From the NCBI GenBank assembly GCA_017471365.1, contig JAFUUC010000038.1, positions 1-55,453 on the forward strand: a DNA stretch of 55,453 bases. Reading direction: 5' to 3'. The stretch comes from a bacterium (GTDB lineage Bacteria > Cyanobacteriota > Vampirovibrionia > Gastranaerophilales > Gastranaerophilaceae). The notes under the pieces were generated by a model. That model saw only the letters and a list, made by a program, of their open reading frames with translations. It searched no databases and was not told where the DNA came from. How positions within the stretch are numbered: the first letter of the stretch is position 1; each line of letters begins with the position of its first letter. A program made the position numbers and the translations under genes. Shown here piece after piece: positions 44,045 to 51,893 of this stretch.

Positions 44045-44142
44045 TGTTATATTTTTTTTTATTTTTTGTCAAGGAACTATTTACGTTTCTTAACAATTTT
44101 ATTTTTTATATTTGTGATAGTATGAAAAAAAAGGTGGGTTTT

Positions 44143-45042
44143 ATGAAGGGTATAATTTTAGCTGCGGGTGCCGGAACCAGACTTTATCCAGCTTCACAGC
44201 CGATATCAAAGATTTTATTACCGGTTTATGACAAGCCGATGCTTTATTATCCGCTTTCTACTTTAATGCTTGCCGGTATTAAGGACGTTCTGATTATTAC
44301 GAATGAGGCTGACAATGATAATTTTGAAAAGTTGTTGGGTGACGGTTCTCAAATCGGGATGAATATTCAATATAAAATCCAGTATATTCAGCGTGGAATT
44401 GCTGATGCATTACTTTTAGGTGAAGAATTTATTGATGGTGATGACGTCGCACTGATACTTGGGGATAATATTTTTCACGGTTTTGGATTTTCGACATTAA
44501 TGAAGCAGGCACTTGAAAATAATGATGGTGCTACTGTTTTTGGTTATAGAGTTAAAGATCCTGAAAGGTTTGGGGTTGTTGAGTTTGATAAAGATAAAAA
44601 AGTTTTGTCTTTAGAAGAAAAACCTTTATCACCCAGGTCAAATTATGCTGTTACTGGTTTGTATTTTTACGATAAAAATGTATGTGAATATGCGAAAATG
44701 CTCAAACCTTCGGCTAGAGGTGAACTTGAAATTACTGATTTAAATAAGATATATTTGCAAAAAAACAAATTGAAAGTAGAGATTCTTGGCAGGGGTTTTG
44801 CATGGCTCGACACCGGAACTCAGGATGCAATGCTTGAAGCAAGCTATTTTGTTAGTGCCATTGAAAAAAATAAAGGTGAACAGATTGCTTGTATTGAGGA
44901 GATAGCGTTGAATAAAGGATTTATTGATGCTGATAAGTTAAGACAAAATCTTTCAAGATTCAAAGGTAAAAGTGCTTATTATGATTATGTATTCTCCATA
45001 ATTGAATCTGCATTATTGGCTATTACCAGCGGACGAAATTAA
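44143..45042 (+). CDS. rfbA: Glucose-1-phosphate thymidylyltransferase
   Basis: This enzyme makes dTDP-glucose, the first step towards dTDP-rhamnose for surface polysaccharides. The 299-aa protein begins MKGIILAAGAGTRLYPASQP and shows PVYDKPMLYYPLS, LILGDNIFHG, EEKPLSPRSNYAVTGLYFYD and FAWLDTGTQDAM. The frame is open from 43969, but the family N-terminus and AAGGTGG upstream fix the start at 44143. No rfbB, rfbC or rfbD follows here. Its 3' end overlaps the convergent glycosyltransferase gene by 20 nt. Confidence 0.96.
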   Translation: MKGIILAAGAGTRLYPASQPISKILLPVYDKPMLYYPLSTLMLAGIKDVLIITNEADNDNFEKLLGDGSQIGMNIQYKIQYIQRGIADALLLGEEFIDGDDVALILGDNIFHGFGFSTLMKQALENNDGATVFGYRVKDPERFGVVEFDKDKKVLSLEEKPLSPRSNYAVTGLYFYDKNVCEYAKMLKPSARGELEITDLNKIYLQKNKLKVEILGRGFAWLDTGTQDAMLEASYFVSAIEKNKGEQIACIEEIALNKGFIDADKLRQNLSRFKGKSAYYDYVFSIIESALLAITSGRN

Positions 45043-46897
45043 AGAGTTTATGCTCGGTTTCGCAACCTTTTTTCCTTGTTTTAAAAAGTGTAACACCGCA
45101 AATTTTATATTTTTTTACTTGAGTTTCGATTGAGGTTATATCAATGTTTTGTTGCTTGAAAAACTCGCGTATTTCCTTTTTTGCACCTTCAAAATCTTCT
45201 TTAGACTTATTATTATTGAGTTTTACAAGGGTGTTTTTATGTCTGAAATAATAATATTTAACATTTGGAACTGTTATTAATTTTTTCATGTGATAAAGAA
45301 TTTTGGCAGTAAAGATTATATCTTCATATATAACACCTGCTTTAAATACAATACCGGTATTTAACAGACTTTCTCGTTTATAAATTTTATTCCAAACATA
45401 AGAGTGGTCTGGAACATCACAAAGCTCTAATTTTTTTATGTACGATTCGGATACTGTTTTTTTAGTATATCTTAGTACAGTCATTCTATAATGTTTATGT
45501 ACACGCATAATACCGCTAACAGCAATATCAGCATTTTCCTTTTTCGCTTCGTTATACATCAATTCATAAAAATTCGGACTAATCCAGTCATCAGCATCAA
45601 TAAATGATATATATTCTCCCCTTGCCAAGGCTATTCCGGTATTTCTTACAACGGAAACACCTTGATGTTCTATGTTTATTACTTTAATACGGCTATCTCG
45701 CTTTGAATATTGGTCTAAAATTTTTGACGAGTAATCTGTTGAGCCATCATTAATACAGATGATTTCAATATCTTCAAATGATTGATTTATAATGCTGTCT
45801 AAGCATTTTGCAATATATTTTTCAACATTGTATACGGGGATTATTACACTTATTTTCGGACTATCGGTATTTTTGATCGAGTTGTTAAATTGGTTTTTGA
45901 GGACATTAATTATATATGTTGGAGTTAATTTTAACATGCATTTTGAAGTTTTATTTTTGCAATATTTTTTTGTATGTGATTGCAGACAGCAAGGCGAGCA
46001 AGGGAAGTATTTTGATACTACTATGCAATTGTTACTGCGTGGCATCCAGCGTAATAAAGATGTTGCCCCATGAATAAGTATAGAAGGTATATTTAAAGCC
46101 GCAGCCATATGGATGACTCCGGAATCAATACCAATAACCATATCCATATTACTTACTAGTTCCATCGTTTCAGTTATTGAGAGATCACCACAAGTATTTA
46201 TTGGGGGATTTTTTAAACTAGGAATCTGCGATGTTAAATTATTATATGAGTTAATATCTTTATTTCCACCAGAATAAAATACTTGCATATCCAGTTCATC
46301 CGATAAATATTTTATTATTTCTATCCAATATTTATCTATCCAGTTTTTTTGATTAAAACGGCTGTATGCCTGTATCAAAATTTTTTTATTTTTAATACCA
46401 TTGAGGATTGCATTTATCTTAGATTTATCTTTTTCATTGAGCCACAATTCGGTATCTGTATTTTCAACTGGAATATTGCAAGCTCTAAGTAAGTCGAGAT
46501 AGCAGTCAATTTCATGCCGGTCTTCGTTATATTGAACTTTAGTTGTTAAAAATTTGTTTCGTGCTAATTTAAAACCAATTCTATGTTTTACTCGTGCAAA
46601 AAATGCCACTAGAGAGAAAAAACTATCATTTTTTAAAAAATATACCGTGTCGTAATTTTTAAATAGATTAATATAGTTTAAAAAATTAGAATGCTTACCT
46701 TTTATATAGTGAATTTGGTTTACATATGGACATTGTTCCATAATACTACCAGCTATACTATCAACTAAAACATCAATTTTAGCTGTGGGAAGTGCTTTTC
46801 TCAATTCTCGATAAAACGCACTCGCAAATATCGTATCACCAATAGTGCCATACCTTATCACCAAAATATTCTGGCTATTATCGTTTATATAAACCAT
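45023..46897 (-). CDS. Fusion of GT9 (heptosyltransferase-like) and GT2 glycosyltransferase
   Basis: This 624-aa two-domain enzyme has an N-terminal family 9 domain (about 8-330): NILVIRYGTIGDTIFASAFY, KILIQAYSRFNQKNW, MDMVIGIDSGVIHMAAALNI and IHGATSLLRWMP. The second domain is family 2 (about 350-600): ISVIIPVYNVEKYIAKCLDS, ICINDGSTD, HQGVSVVRNTGIALARG and SFIDADDW. One chain may add two successive sugars to an envelope glycan. A Cys-rich stretch (CSPCCLQSH..CKNKTSKCML) lies at the join. The start follows AAAGAG. It is monocistronic. Confidence 0.9.
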   Translation of the reverse strand: MVYINDNSQNILVIRYGTIGDTIFASAFYRELRKALPTAKIDVLVDSIAGSIMEQCPYVNQIHYIKGKHSNFLNYINLFKNYDTVYFLKNDSFFSLVAFFARVKHRIGFKLARNKFLTTKVQYNEDRHEIDCYLDLLRACNIPVENTDTELWLNEKDKSKINAILNGIKNKKILIQAYSRFNQKNWIDKYWIEIIKYLSDELDMQVFYSGGNKDINSYNNLTSQIPSLKNPPINTCGDLSITETMELVSNMDMVIGIDSGVIHMAAALNIPSILIHGATSLLRWMPRSNNCIVVSKYFPCSPCCLQSHTKKYCKNKTSKCMLKLTPTYIINVLKNQFNNSIKNTDSPKISVIIPVYNVEKYIAKCLDSIINQSFEDIEIICINDGSTDYSSKILDQYSKRDSRIKVINIEHQGVSVVRNTGIALARGEYISFIDADDWISPNFYELMYNEAKKENADIAVSGIMRVHKHYRMTVLRYTKKTVSESYIKKLELCDVPDHSYVWNKIYKRESLLNTGIVFKAGVIYEDIIFTAKILYHMKKLITVPNVKYYYFRHKNTLVKLNNNKSKEDFEGAKKEIREFFKQQNIDITSIETQVKKYKICGVTLFKTRKKGCETEHKLFNFVRW

Positions 46898-46957
46898 TAC
46901 TCTTTGAGTTTATCATGAACATCAAAAAAGCAAAATAAGTTTTGCTTTCTTGATATA

Positions 46958-48742
46958 TTACAAAGTAGTATTCAGAAGAATTTTGTTAACATCCTGAACA
47001 ATAAGTTCTTTTTTAAGATGATATCTTTCAAGAAGTTCATCTATTGGAACTCTGTCGATAAATTCTTTTGAAGCACCGTAATTTAGAACTTTTACATTGC
47101 TATCACCAAAAAATCTTGAGATTTTTTCTCCAAAGCCGCCATCCAGTGTGCCGTTTTCAAGCGTAATTATAACTTTGTGGTCTGATTTTAAAGAATTTAA
47201 AAGTTCTTTATCAATGCCAGTTATGAATTTAGGATTAATAAGTGTGGCATTTATTCCTGATTGTAAAAGTTCTTTTTTAACTTCTTTACCAAGTTCGAAG
47301 AAATCACCAAGGGCAATAATTCCTACTTTTTCACCTTTTTCAACCAGTTGATATTTATTGAGAATTGAATAGTCCGTTTTATCTTCAACTCCAGTTGATA
47401 CAAAATTTGCACTCGGAACACGAATTGCTACAGAGTATTTTGTTTGTTCTACTGACCAGTCAAGCATTCGGAGATATTCTTCTTTGCAGGTAGGTGCAAG
47501 ATAAACAATATTCGGGATATTACAAATAAGAGGAATATCAAATAATCCAAGGTGAGTAGCATCAGCCCCCGAAATTCCTCCCCAATAAACCAGTATTGTC
47601 GCCGGTGAATTATTTAAAGCCAAGTCTTGTGACAATTGATCATATGTTCTTTGAATAAATGATGTCATTACGGCATATATAGGTCTTGCACCGTTTTTAG
47701 CAAGTCCAGAAGCATATGCTACAGCGTGTTCTTCAGCTATGCCAACGTCAGTATAATTTTCCCCGAGCTGGTTCCTGAAATCTTTGTTCCACCAGAATAC
47801 TCCAGGTGTTGCAGATGTAATTGGGATAACTGTTTTGTCTTGTTTAATCTTTTCTAAAATATAATTATTTGTTATTGTTTCGTAACATTCAGCAACTGTA
47901 TCAAAGTTCAAATTTTTATCTTTAGAAAGCAGCCCCGGCATAGACCAGTGACCGGTTTCTTTATTCGTTACAGCCGGTTCAAATCCTTTTCCTTTAAGGG
48001 TATGAATATGGACAACAACAGGATGATCAATATTTTTCACCTGTTCAAATATGTTAATCAATGACTGTATGTCGTTTCCATTTTCAACGTAGTGATAGTC
48101 AAATCCGAATGATTTGAAGAAATTATTTTGTGCTTGCCCGTTAGAATTTCTTAATTCTTCAAGATTTTTGTACAAGCCTCCTTGATTTTCGGCAATAGAC
48201 ATTTCATTGTCGTTAACAATGATAATGAAATTTGAACCTAAGACTGAAGCATTATTTAAACCTTCAAATGCTTCCCCGCCACTAAGAGAACCGTCTCCAA
48301 TCAGAGCAATTACATTATATTTTTCACCTTTTAGGTCACGTGCTTTTGCAATACCTGTAGCAAGGCTTATTGAAGTAGATGTGTGTCCAATCATGAAAGG
48401 ATCATGCGGGCTTTCGTTGTAGTTGAAGTACCCTGAAATTTCCGGATGATCCTTGGGATTTATAAAACCCTCTTTCCTACCGGTAAGCATTTTATGTGGA
48501 TAACACTGATGTGATACATCAAAAACGAATTTATCAACAGGAGAATTGTATACGTAATGAAGTGCAATGGTGGCTTCTGTTATTCCCAGTCCGGGACCAA
48601 GGTGACCTCCTATTTGATCAACTCTGTTCAAAATCCCTTGTCTAATTTCGTCTGCAAGGATATTCATTTCTGATATTGAAAGTTTTTTTACATCTTCAGG
48701 ACTATTAATTTTATTTAAAATTTCAGTTTGCATACAAATCAT
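46958..48742 (-). CDS. 1-deoxy-D-xylulose-5-phosphate synthase family protein, divergent
   Basis: This 594-aa TPP enzyme shares the DXS layout: DVSHQCYPHKMLTGR, GHTSTSISLATGIA, IGDGSLSGGEAFE with NDNEMSIAEN (TPP/Mg), and EEHAVAYASGLA with the catalytic Glu. Canonical DXS has DRAG.VGADG.THQG; here it reads YWGGISGADATHLG, losing the phosphate-binding Arg and one residue. The loop after the HQ.YPHK motif is also shorter. It may be a DXS-like paralogue with another substrate. AAGGAG sits 6 nt before the ATG at 48742. The gene follows the thioesterase gene by 13 nt as an operon. Confidence 0.85.
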   Translation of the reverse strand: MICMQTEILNKINSPEDVKKLSISEMNILADEIRQGILNRVDQIGGHLGPGLGITEATIALHYVYNSPVDKFVFDVSHQCYPHKMLTGRKEGFINPKDHPEISGYFNYNESPHDPFMIGHTSTSISLATGIAKARDLKGEKYNVIALIGDGSLSGGEAFEGLNNASVLGSNFIIIVNDNEMSIAENQGGLYKNLEELRNSNGQAQNNFFKSFGFDYHYVENGNDIQSLINIFEQVKNIDHPVVVHIHTLKGKGFEPAVTNKETGHWSMPGLLSKDKNLNFDTVAECYETITNNYILEKIKQDKTVIPITSATPGVFWWNKDFRNQLGENYTDVGIAEEHAVAYASGLAKNGARPIYAVMTSFIQRTYDQLSQDLALNNSPATILVYWGGISGADATHLGLFDIPLICNIPNIVYLAPTCKEEYLRMLDWSVEQTKYSVAIRVPSANFVSTGVEDKTDYSILNKYQLVEKGEKVGIIALGDFFELGKEVKKELLQSGINATLINPKFITGIDKELLNSLKSDHKVIITLENGTLDGGFGEKISRFFGDSNVKVLNYGASKEFIDRVPIDELLERYHLKKELIVQDVNKILLNTTL

Positions 48743-48755
48743 ATTTTTCTCCTTT

Positions 48756-49499
48756 TTAATTTTTGTGCCATTCACATTTTAATGTACATAAATCATCTTC
48801 TGTTTTTGCATTTTTAAGCACATGTAATGTTGTATTGTTTTCTAATATCTGAACTTGAGAAATAAGCTTTTCTCCATATTTAATTTCTTTTTTAAATGAC
48901 ATATCAATTGTTTTCAATTTATTAGAGGATTTAAATTTATAATCAAGTGGCTCCAAAGCCCATATTATATAGTTACCGTTATTTGCGTGCATATTTACGT
49001 CAATATCATTGTACCTTACATCAAACTCTTTTCCAAAATCTATCTGAGTTAGTGTAGGTATTTTTGCGAAATTCAAATCAGTTTCATTTGGCTCAAACTT
49101 TTTGAAATATGGACTATCAACTACATCTGCAATATTAACAAGCTTCATTGTTTTAAATTCTACCAGTGACCACATACTTGATGCACGTGCTAAAATTTCT
49201 TGCCCTTCCGATAAGACAAAGTTGCGATATGCAAATAATCTGTTGTAACCTCTTGGTTCCGTTTTGAGCGAGAGTTCTTGTATATTAACCGGGTATTTGT
49301 TAAATTCTATTCTGTATTTTAAAAGCACCCACATAAGACCTTGAGGATATATTGCCGAATAACCAAAACCAAGATTTTCCGCATTGTCGCTAGCTATATC
49401 CTGAAAAAAGTTTAGAAGTGAAAATGGTTTTAAACTTTTATCGAAATCTATATCCGAATACCTAACATTAACATTCTCTTCTGTGATAATACTACTCAT
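48756..49499 (-). CDS. Acyl-ACP thioesterase
   Basis: This 247-aa double-hotdog enzyme hydrolyses acyl-ACP to free fatty acid. The second hotdog carries VRYNDIDVNMHANNGNYIIW with the catalytic Asn and His of FatA/FatB-type enzymes. The first hotdog begins VRYSDIDFDKSLKPFSLLNF and includes PQGLMWVLLKYRIEF. It is cytoplasmic. The frame opens at 49505, but AGGAT spaced before the ATG at 49499 favours that start. It is the first gene of a two-gene operon with the DXS-like enzyme. Confidence 0.88.
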   Translation of the reverse strand: MSSIITEENVNVRYSDIDFDKSLKPFSLLNFFQDIASDNAENLGFGYSAIYPQGLMWVLLKYRIEFNKYPVNIQELSLKTEPRGYNRLFAYRNFVLSEGQEILARASSMWSLVEFKTMKLVNIADVVDSPYFKKFEPNETDLNFAKIPTLTQIDFGKEFDVRYNDIDVNMHANNGNYIIWALEPLDYKFKSSNKLKTIDMSFKKEIKYGEKLISQVQILENNTTLHVLKNAKTEDDLCTLKCEWHKN

Positions 49500-49649
49500 C
49501 TGCATATCCTAACAAAAATAAACTAAAATGATAATTTTTAAAAGTACAAAATACTTACACACAAATTATATCATGAGAAAATTTAAATGTATTAAGTAAT
49601 TATTGAAAAAAATACTTTATTATGATACGGTATTTTAGGAGAAAATTTT

Positions 49650-50099
49650 ATGAAATGGTATTTTGTACTTGTTATAACCCTTATATTATGTTTGCCTGCC
49701 ATTGCTAAGAATCAGATTATTGATACATCAACTGACAATCAGCAAGATAATAAAATGTTTGTTGTATGTTCTCCAAACAAAAAAATGTGTACGGTTGGAC
49801 AACATTCTATGAAGTCTACAGGTGAACCACTATATACTTCAGATGGAATAGTTTGTTCATTTAATCGTAAGACCTGTACTAATGGTTTTATTTATATGCG
49901 TTCTTCCGCTCCTATTGAAATTCTGGCAAATTCCATTTTGTGTACAAAAAATAAAAAAACTTGTGCAATTGGAAAGCATAAAATTACTTCAAATACATTA
50001 GAACCGCTTTATGTTGATAATGGAGTAGTTTGTACTTCTAATAAAAAATTATGTACTAATGGGTTTAGATACATGCATTCAAATGTTCCTTTAAGATAG
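49650..50099 (+). CDS. Secreted cysteine-repeat protein
   Basis: This 149-aa protein has a signal peptide (about 1-19, ending AIAK). The mature part is made of four short units C-x6-C followed by a Gly-His/Phe-x-x-Met/Ile pattern: VCSPNKKMCTVGQHSM, VCSFNRKTCTNGFIYM, LCTKNKKTCAIGKHKI and VCTSNKKLCTNGFRYM. Units 1-2 and 3-4 form two larger copies joined by EPLYTSDG or EPLYVDNG. Eight cysteines suggest a disulfide-tied extracellular or periplasmic protein. I know no family. AGGAG precedes the ATG. Confidence 0.75.
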   Translation: MKWYFVLVITLILCLPAIAKNQIIDTSTDNQQDNKMFVVCSPNKKMCTVGQHSMKSTGEPLYTSDGIVCSFNRKTCTNGFIYMRSSAPIEILANSILCTKNKKTCAIGKHKITSNTLEPLYVDNGVVCTSNKKLCTNGFRYMHSNVPLR

Positions 50100-50113
50100 A
50101 TTGTAACTTGTAG

Positions 50114-50133
50114 GTTGGGCATGCTTGCCCAAC
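50114..50133. repeat. Palindromic hairpin repeat
   Basis: GTTGGGCA (50114-50121) and TGCCCAAC (50126-50133) form an 8-bp perfect stem with a 4-nt loop. No T-run follows, so it is a REP-like unit just after the secreted-protein gene. Confidence 0.6.
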
Positions 50134-50189
50134 ACCAACTAACTATAATAAAAAAGATAGGATTGAAACCTATATTTTCATTGCCCTCT

Positions 50190-50225
50190 GGTCGACAAAC
50201 TCCGAACTTTGTTAGTGGGAAATGT
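50190..50225 (+). repeat. 36-bp direct repeat, left copy
   Basis: GGTCGACAAACTCCGAACTT and the 16 nt after it recur at 50821-50856 with one difference (35/36). The pair flanks the toxin-antitoxin genes. The ACAAA/TTTGT pairing inside gives a small hairpin. Confidence 0.85.
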
Positions 50226-50244
50226 TGTGTAAAGATTTTACTCA

Positions 50245-50273
50245 TTGAAATTTGTAATACAATGTGTTATAAT
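50245..50273 (+). promoter_or_regulatory. Promoter of the toxin-antitoxin operon
   Basis: TTGAAA (50245-50250) and TATAAT (50268-50273) are spaced by 17 nt, 30 nt before the antitoxin start. Ribbon-helix-helix antitoxins usually repress their own promoter; an operator is not obvious by eye. Confidence 0.7.
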
Positions 50274-50302
50274 GTAATCAAAAGGAATACATGGAGTTAC
50301 AT

Positions 50303-50530
50303 ATGGCAGAACAATTTTCCCTAAGGCTTCCAAAAGCTACAAAAGACAGACTTCAGGAACTTGCTGATGCAACAGGAAGAACAAAAGCATTTTTGGCTCA
50401 AGATGCTATTGAAAGATATTTAGAACTTGAATCTTGGCAAATAAAATCCATTCAAGATGGTTTAAAATATGTCAATGAGGGCAAAGTTGTTTCGTACGAT
50501 AATGTCAAGAAAGAATGGGGGCTTGAATAA
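50303..50530 (+). CDS. Ribbon-helix-helix antitoxin (CopG/ParD type)
   Basis: This 75-aa protein has the DNA-binding beta strand (MAEQFSLRLPK) and two helices (ATKDRLQELADATGRTKAFL, QDAIERYLELESW) of the RHH fold. The C-terminal tail (about 50-75) would wrap the toxin. It lies directly before the RelE/ParE gene with no gap. GGAG precedes the ATG at 50303; an ATG at 50291 with AAAGGA is also possible. The pair should be autoregulated. Confidence 0.88.
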   Translation: MAEQFSLRLPKATKDRLQELADATGRTKAFLAQDAIERYLELESWQIKSIQDGLKYVNEGKVVSYDNVKKEWGLE

Positions 50531-50812
50531 ATGGTGGTAAATGAAATTGTATTTACCGAACTTGCACAAGAAGATTTGAGAGCCATAAAAAAATATATTT
50601 GCTGTGATAATTTTTCTGCTGCTCAAGTAGTTGTTAAACATATTTTTGAAAGGATAGAAAATTTAAAAGAAAATTCATCAATAGGCAGAGCCGGAAGAGT
50701 TTTAAGAACAAGAGAATTAATAATTAGTAAATATCCATACATTGTGCCATATCAAGTTCGCGATAACAGTGTTTATATTTTAAGAGTTTTGCATGCATCT
50801 CGTAAATGGTAA
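50531..50812 (+). CDS. RelE/ParE-family toxin
   Basis: This 93-aa toxin shows the family pattern: EIVFTELAQEDLRAIKKYI at the start, SIGRAGRVLRTRELIISKYPYIVPYQV in the middle region and YILRVLHASRKW at the end. Small RelE/ParE toxins cleave mRNA or inhibit gyrase; which applies here is unclear. The start is immediate to the antitoxin stop, which gives coupled translation. The stop lies 8 nt before the right 36-bp repeat. Confidence 0.9.
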   Translation: MVVNEIVFTELAQEDLRAIKKYICCDNFSAAQVVVKHIFERIENLKENSSIGRAGRVLRTRELIISKYPYIVPYQVRDNSVYILRVLHASRKW

Positions 50813-50820
50813 TTTATTGT

Positions 50821-50856
50821 GGTCGACAAACTCCGAACTTTGTTAGTGGAAAATGT
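50821..50856 (+). repeat. 36-bp direct repeat, right copy
   Basis: This copy is identical to 50190-50225 at 35 of 36 positions (GGGAAATGT changes to GGAAAATGT). Together they delimit about 667 bp containing only the toxin-antitoxin operon. Confidence 0.85.
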
Positions 50857-50877
50857 CGCGTATAATTAAATAAGCTA

Positions 50878-51471
50878 TTAATTGACTATAGCATACGAAA
50901 GAATTATTGCGATAATAACAATTGCAATGCTTATTATGTATGAAAAAATTCTTTGTTGTAATATAACTTTTTTATCTTTTTTTATGATTTTTTCAAATAT
51001 TTTTGAGTTATTTGGATAATCTGCTTTACAAATTACATAATCAAAATTATTGATGAAATCAGAAATTTTAGATATTTTTTCAATTAATACTGGAGTTACT
51101 GTATTATGATTGATATTAAAATTTTCATTGTTATTTAGAAGTATATTTATCCTAATGTTTCCCCTATTTATGTACATTGTACAATTTTGAATATCATTTA
51201 TGTCAAATTCAAGTATATTCTTCTTTAATAATTTTCGATGTTGAATATTAAATTTGTTATCACATATTGAAATGTAACTAATTTGCTCTTTTAAGCTATT
51301 AAGTACTATAAATATGACATAGACACCGAGTATAACCCCTTTTAAGTACCAATATGAACCCATAAAGTTGTTATATTGCGGATACCCAGCTATAAAAATA
51401 CCTAGTAATAAAACAAAAATAGAAAAATATAGGAATAATATCGAATAATCTCTAATAACAACTTTTTTCAC
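50878..51471 (-). CDS. Membrane protein with central soluble domain
   Basis: This 197-aa protein has two N-terminal helices (about 8-30 and 42-62), a soluble beta-rich domain and one C-terminal helix (about 175-195, a stretch of Ile/Val/Ala). The middle resembles PH-like YcxB domains in topology only. The ORF is open to 51678, but residues 1-69 are encoded by a hairpin repeat shared with other intergenic sites, so they are probably not coding. I chose the GTG at 51471, which has a TATAAT 6 nt before it and no Shine-Dalgarno; this start is uncertain. Confidence 0.55.
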   Translation of the reverse strand: MKKVVIRDYSILFLYFSIFVLLLGIFIAGYPQYNNFMGSYWYLKGVILGVYVIFIVLNSLKEQISYISICDNKFNIQHRKLLKKNILEFDINDIQNCTMYINRGNIRINILLNNNENFNINHNTVTPVLIEKISKISDFINNFDYVICKADYPNNSKIFEKIIKKDKKVILQQRIFSYIISIAIVIIAIILSYAIVN

Positions 51472-51554
51472 GAAAGTATTATACCATAAAATATATAATT
51501 TCGGGGTAAATGTAAATCTTGTCTCTCGCAATCTACGTCCGATGAGATTGTATC

Positions 51555-51639
51555 GGATTTTTTGCGTTAAACAGGTCTTCGCTTGCCCGCTCGATATTTT
51601 ATATCTTGCGGTCAAGGCTTCGCCCTCTGCAAAAAATCC
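51555..51639. repeat. Inverted-repeat element beside tRNA-Arg (family A relative)
   Basis: Perfect 11-bp arms GGATTTTTTGC (51555-51565) and GCAAAAAATCC (51629-51639) flank about 63 nt with TTCGCTTGCCCGCTCG and GCTTCGCCCTC motifs. The layout and core match the elements at 40-114 and 31951-32050. In the wider gap 51472-51714 a CAATCT/AGATTG stem also lies at its left. Confidence 0.6.
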
Positions 51640-51684
51640 TTTCGAACTCAAGCAAAGTTCATATCCATACTCAAACATAAACTT

Positions 51685-51714
51685 AAAGACAGGTCTAAAG
51701 CCTGCCTTTAAGTT
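51685..51714 (-). terminator. Possible terminator of tRNA-Arg
   Basis: CTTAAAG/CTTTAAG, with CAGG/CCTG inside, form a strong stem just past the tRNA end on the minus strand. The T-run after it is short, so it could also be a REP unit. Confidence 0.5.
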
Positions 51715-51788
51715 TACGCCCGAAGAGATTCGAACTCCCGACCTTTTGGTTCGTAGCCAAACACTCTATCCAGCTGAGCTACGGGCGC
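51715..51788 (-). tRNA. tRNA-Arg(ACG)
   Basis: On the minus strand a 74-nt cloverleaf is seen: acceptor GCGCCCG/CGGGCGT (ending in a G-T pair), D-arm AGCTCAGCTGGATAGAG, anticodon stem TTTGG/CCAAA around CTACGAA (anticodon ACG), T-loop GTTCGAATC, discriminator A. CCA is not encoded. ACG is the adenosine-modified arginine anticodon reading CGN codons. Confidence 0.93.
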
Positions 51789-51857
51789 GTATTTAATTCT
51801 GTACTCACATGCTAGTTCAAACATACTTTTTTTTCAAGTAGATTTTATGTAACATTT

Positions 51858-51886
51858 TTGATCCGTTATATTTTGTATTATATAAT
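51858..51886 (+). promoter_or_regulatory. Promoter of the amidase-murI operon
   Basis: TTGATC (51858-51863) and TATAAT (51881-51886) are spaced by 17 nt. The predicted transcript start falls at about 51893, 1 nt before the ATG of the amidase gene, so the mRNA is likely leaderless. Confidence 0.7.
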
Positions 51887-51893
51887 GATATTA

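Noticed and set aside
43969-44142. 58-residue N-terminal extension of rfbA
   Set aside because: The family starts at MKGIILAAG; AAGGTGG supports the ATG at 44143, and the extension would translate the palindrome region.
51472-51678. 69-residue N-terminal extension of the membrane protein at 50878
   Set aside because: It is encoded by the hairpin repeat family and contains the IR arms; the composition changes sharply at the GTG chosen.
51542-51796. 84-codon plus-strand ORF
   Set aside because: It covers the IR-ended repeat and the complement of tRNA-Arg; the reading frame is a by-product of these.
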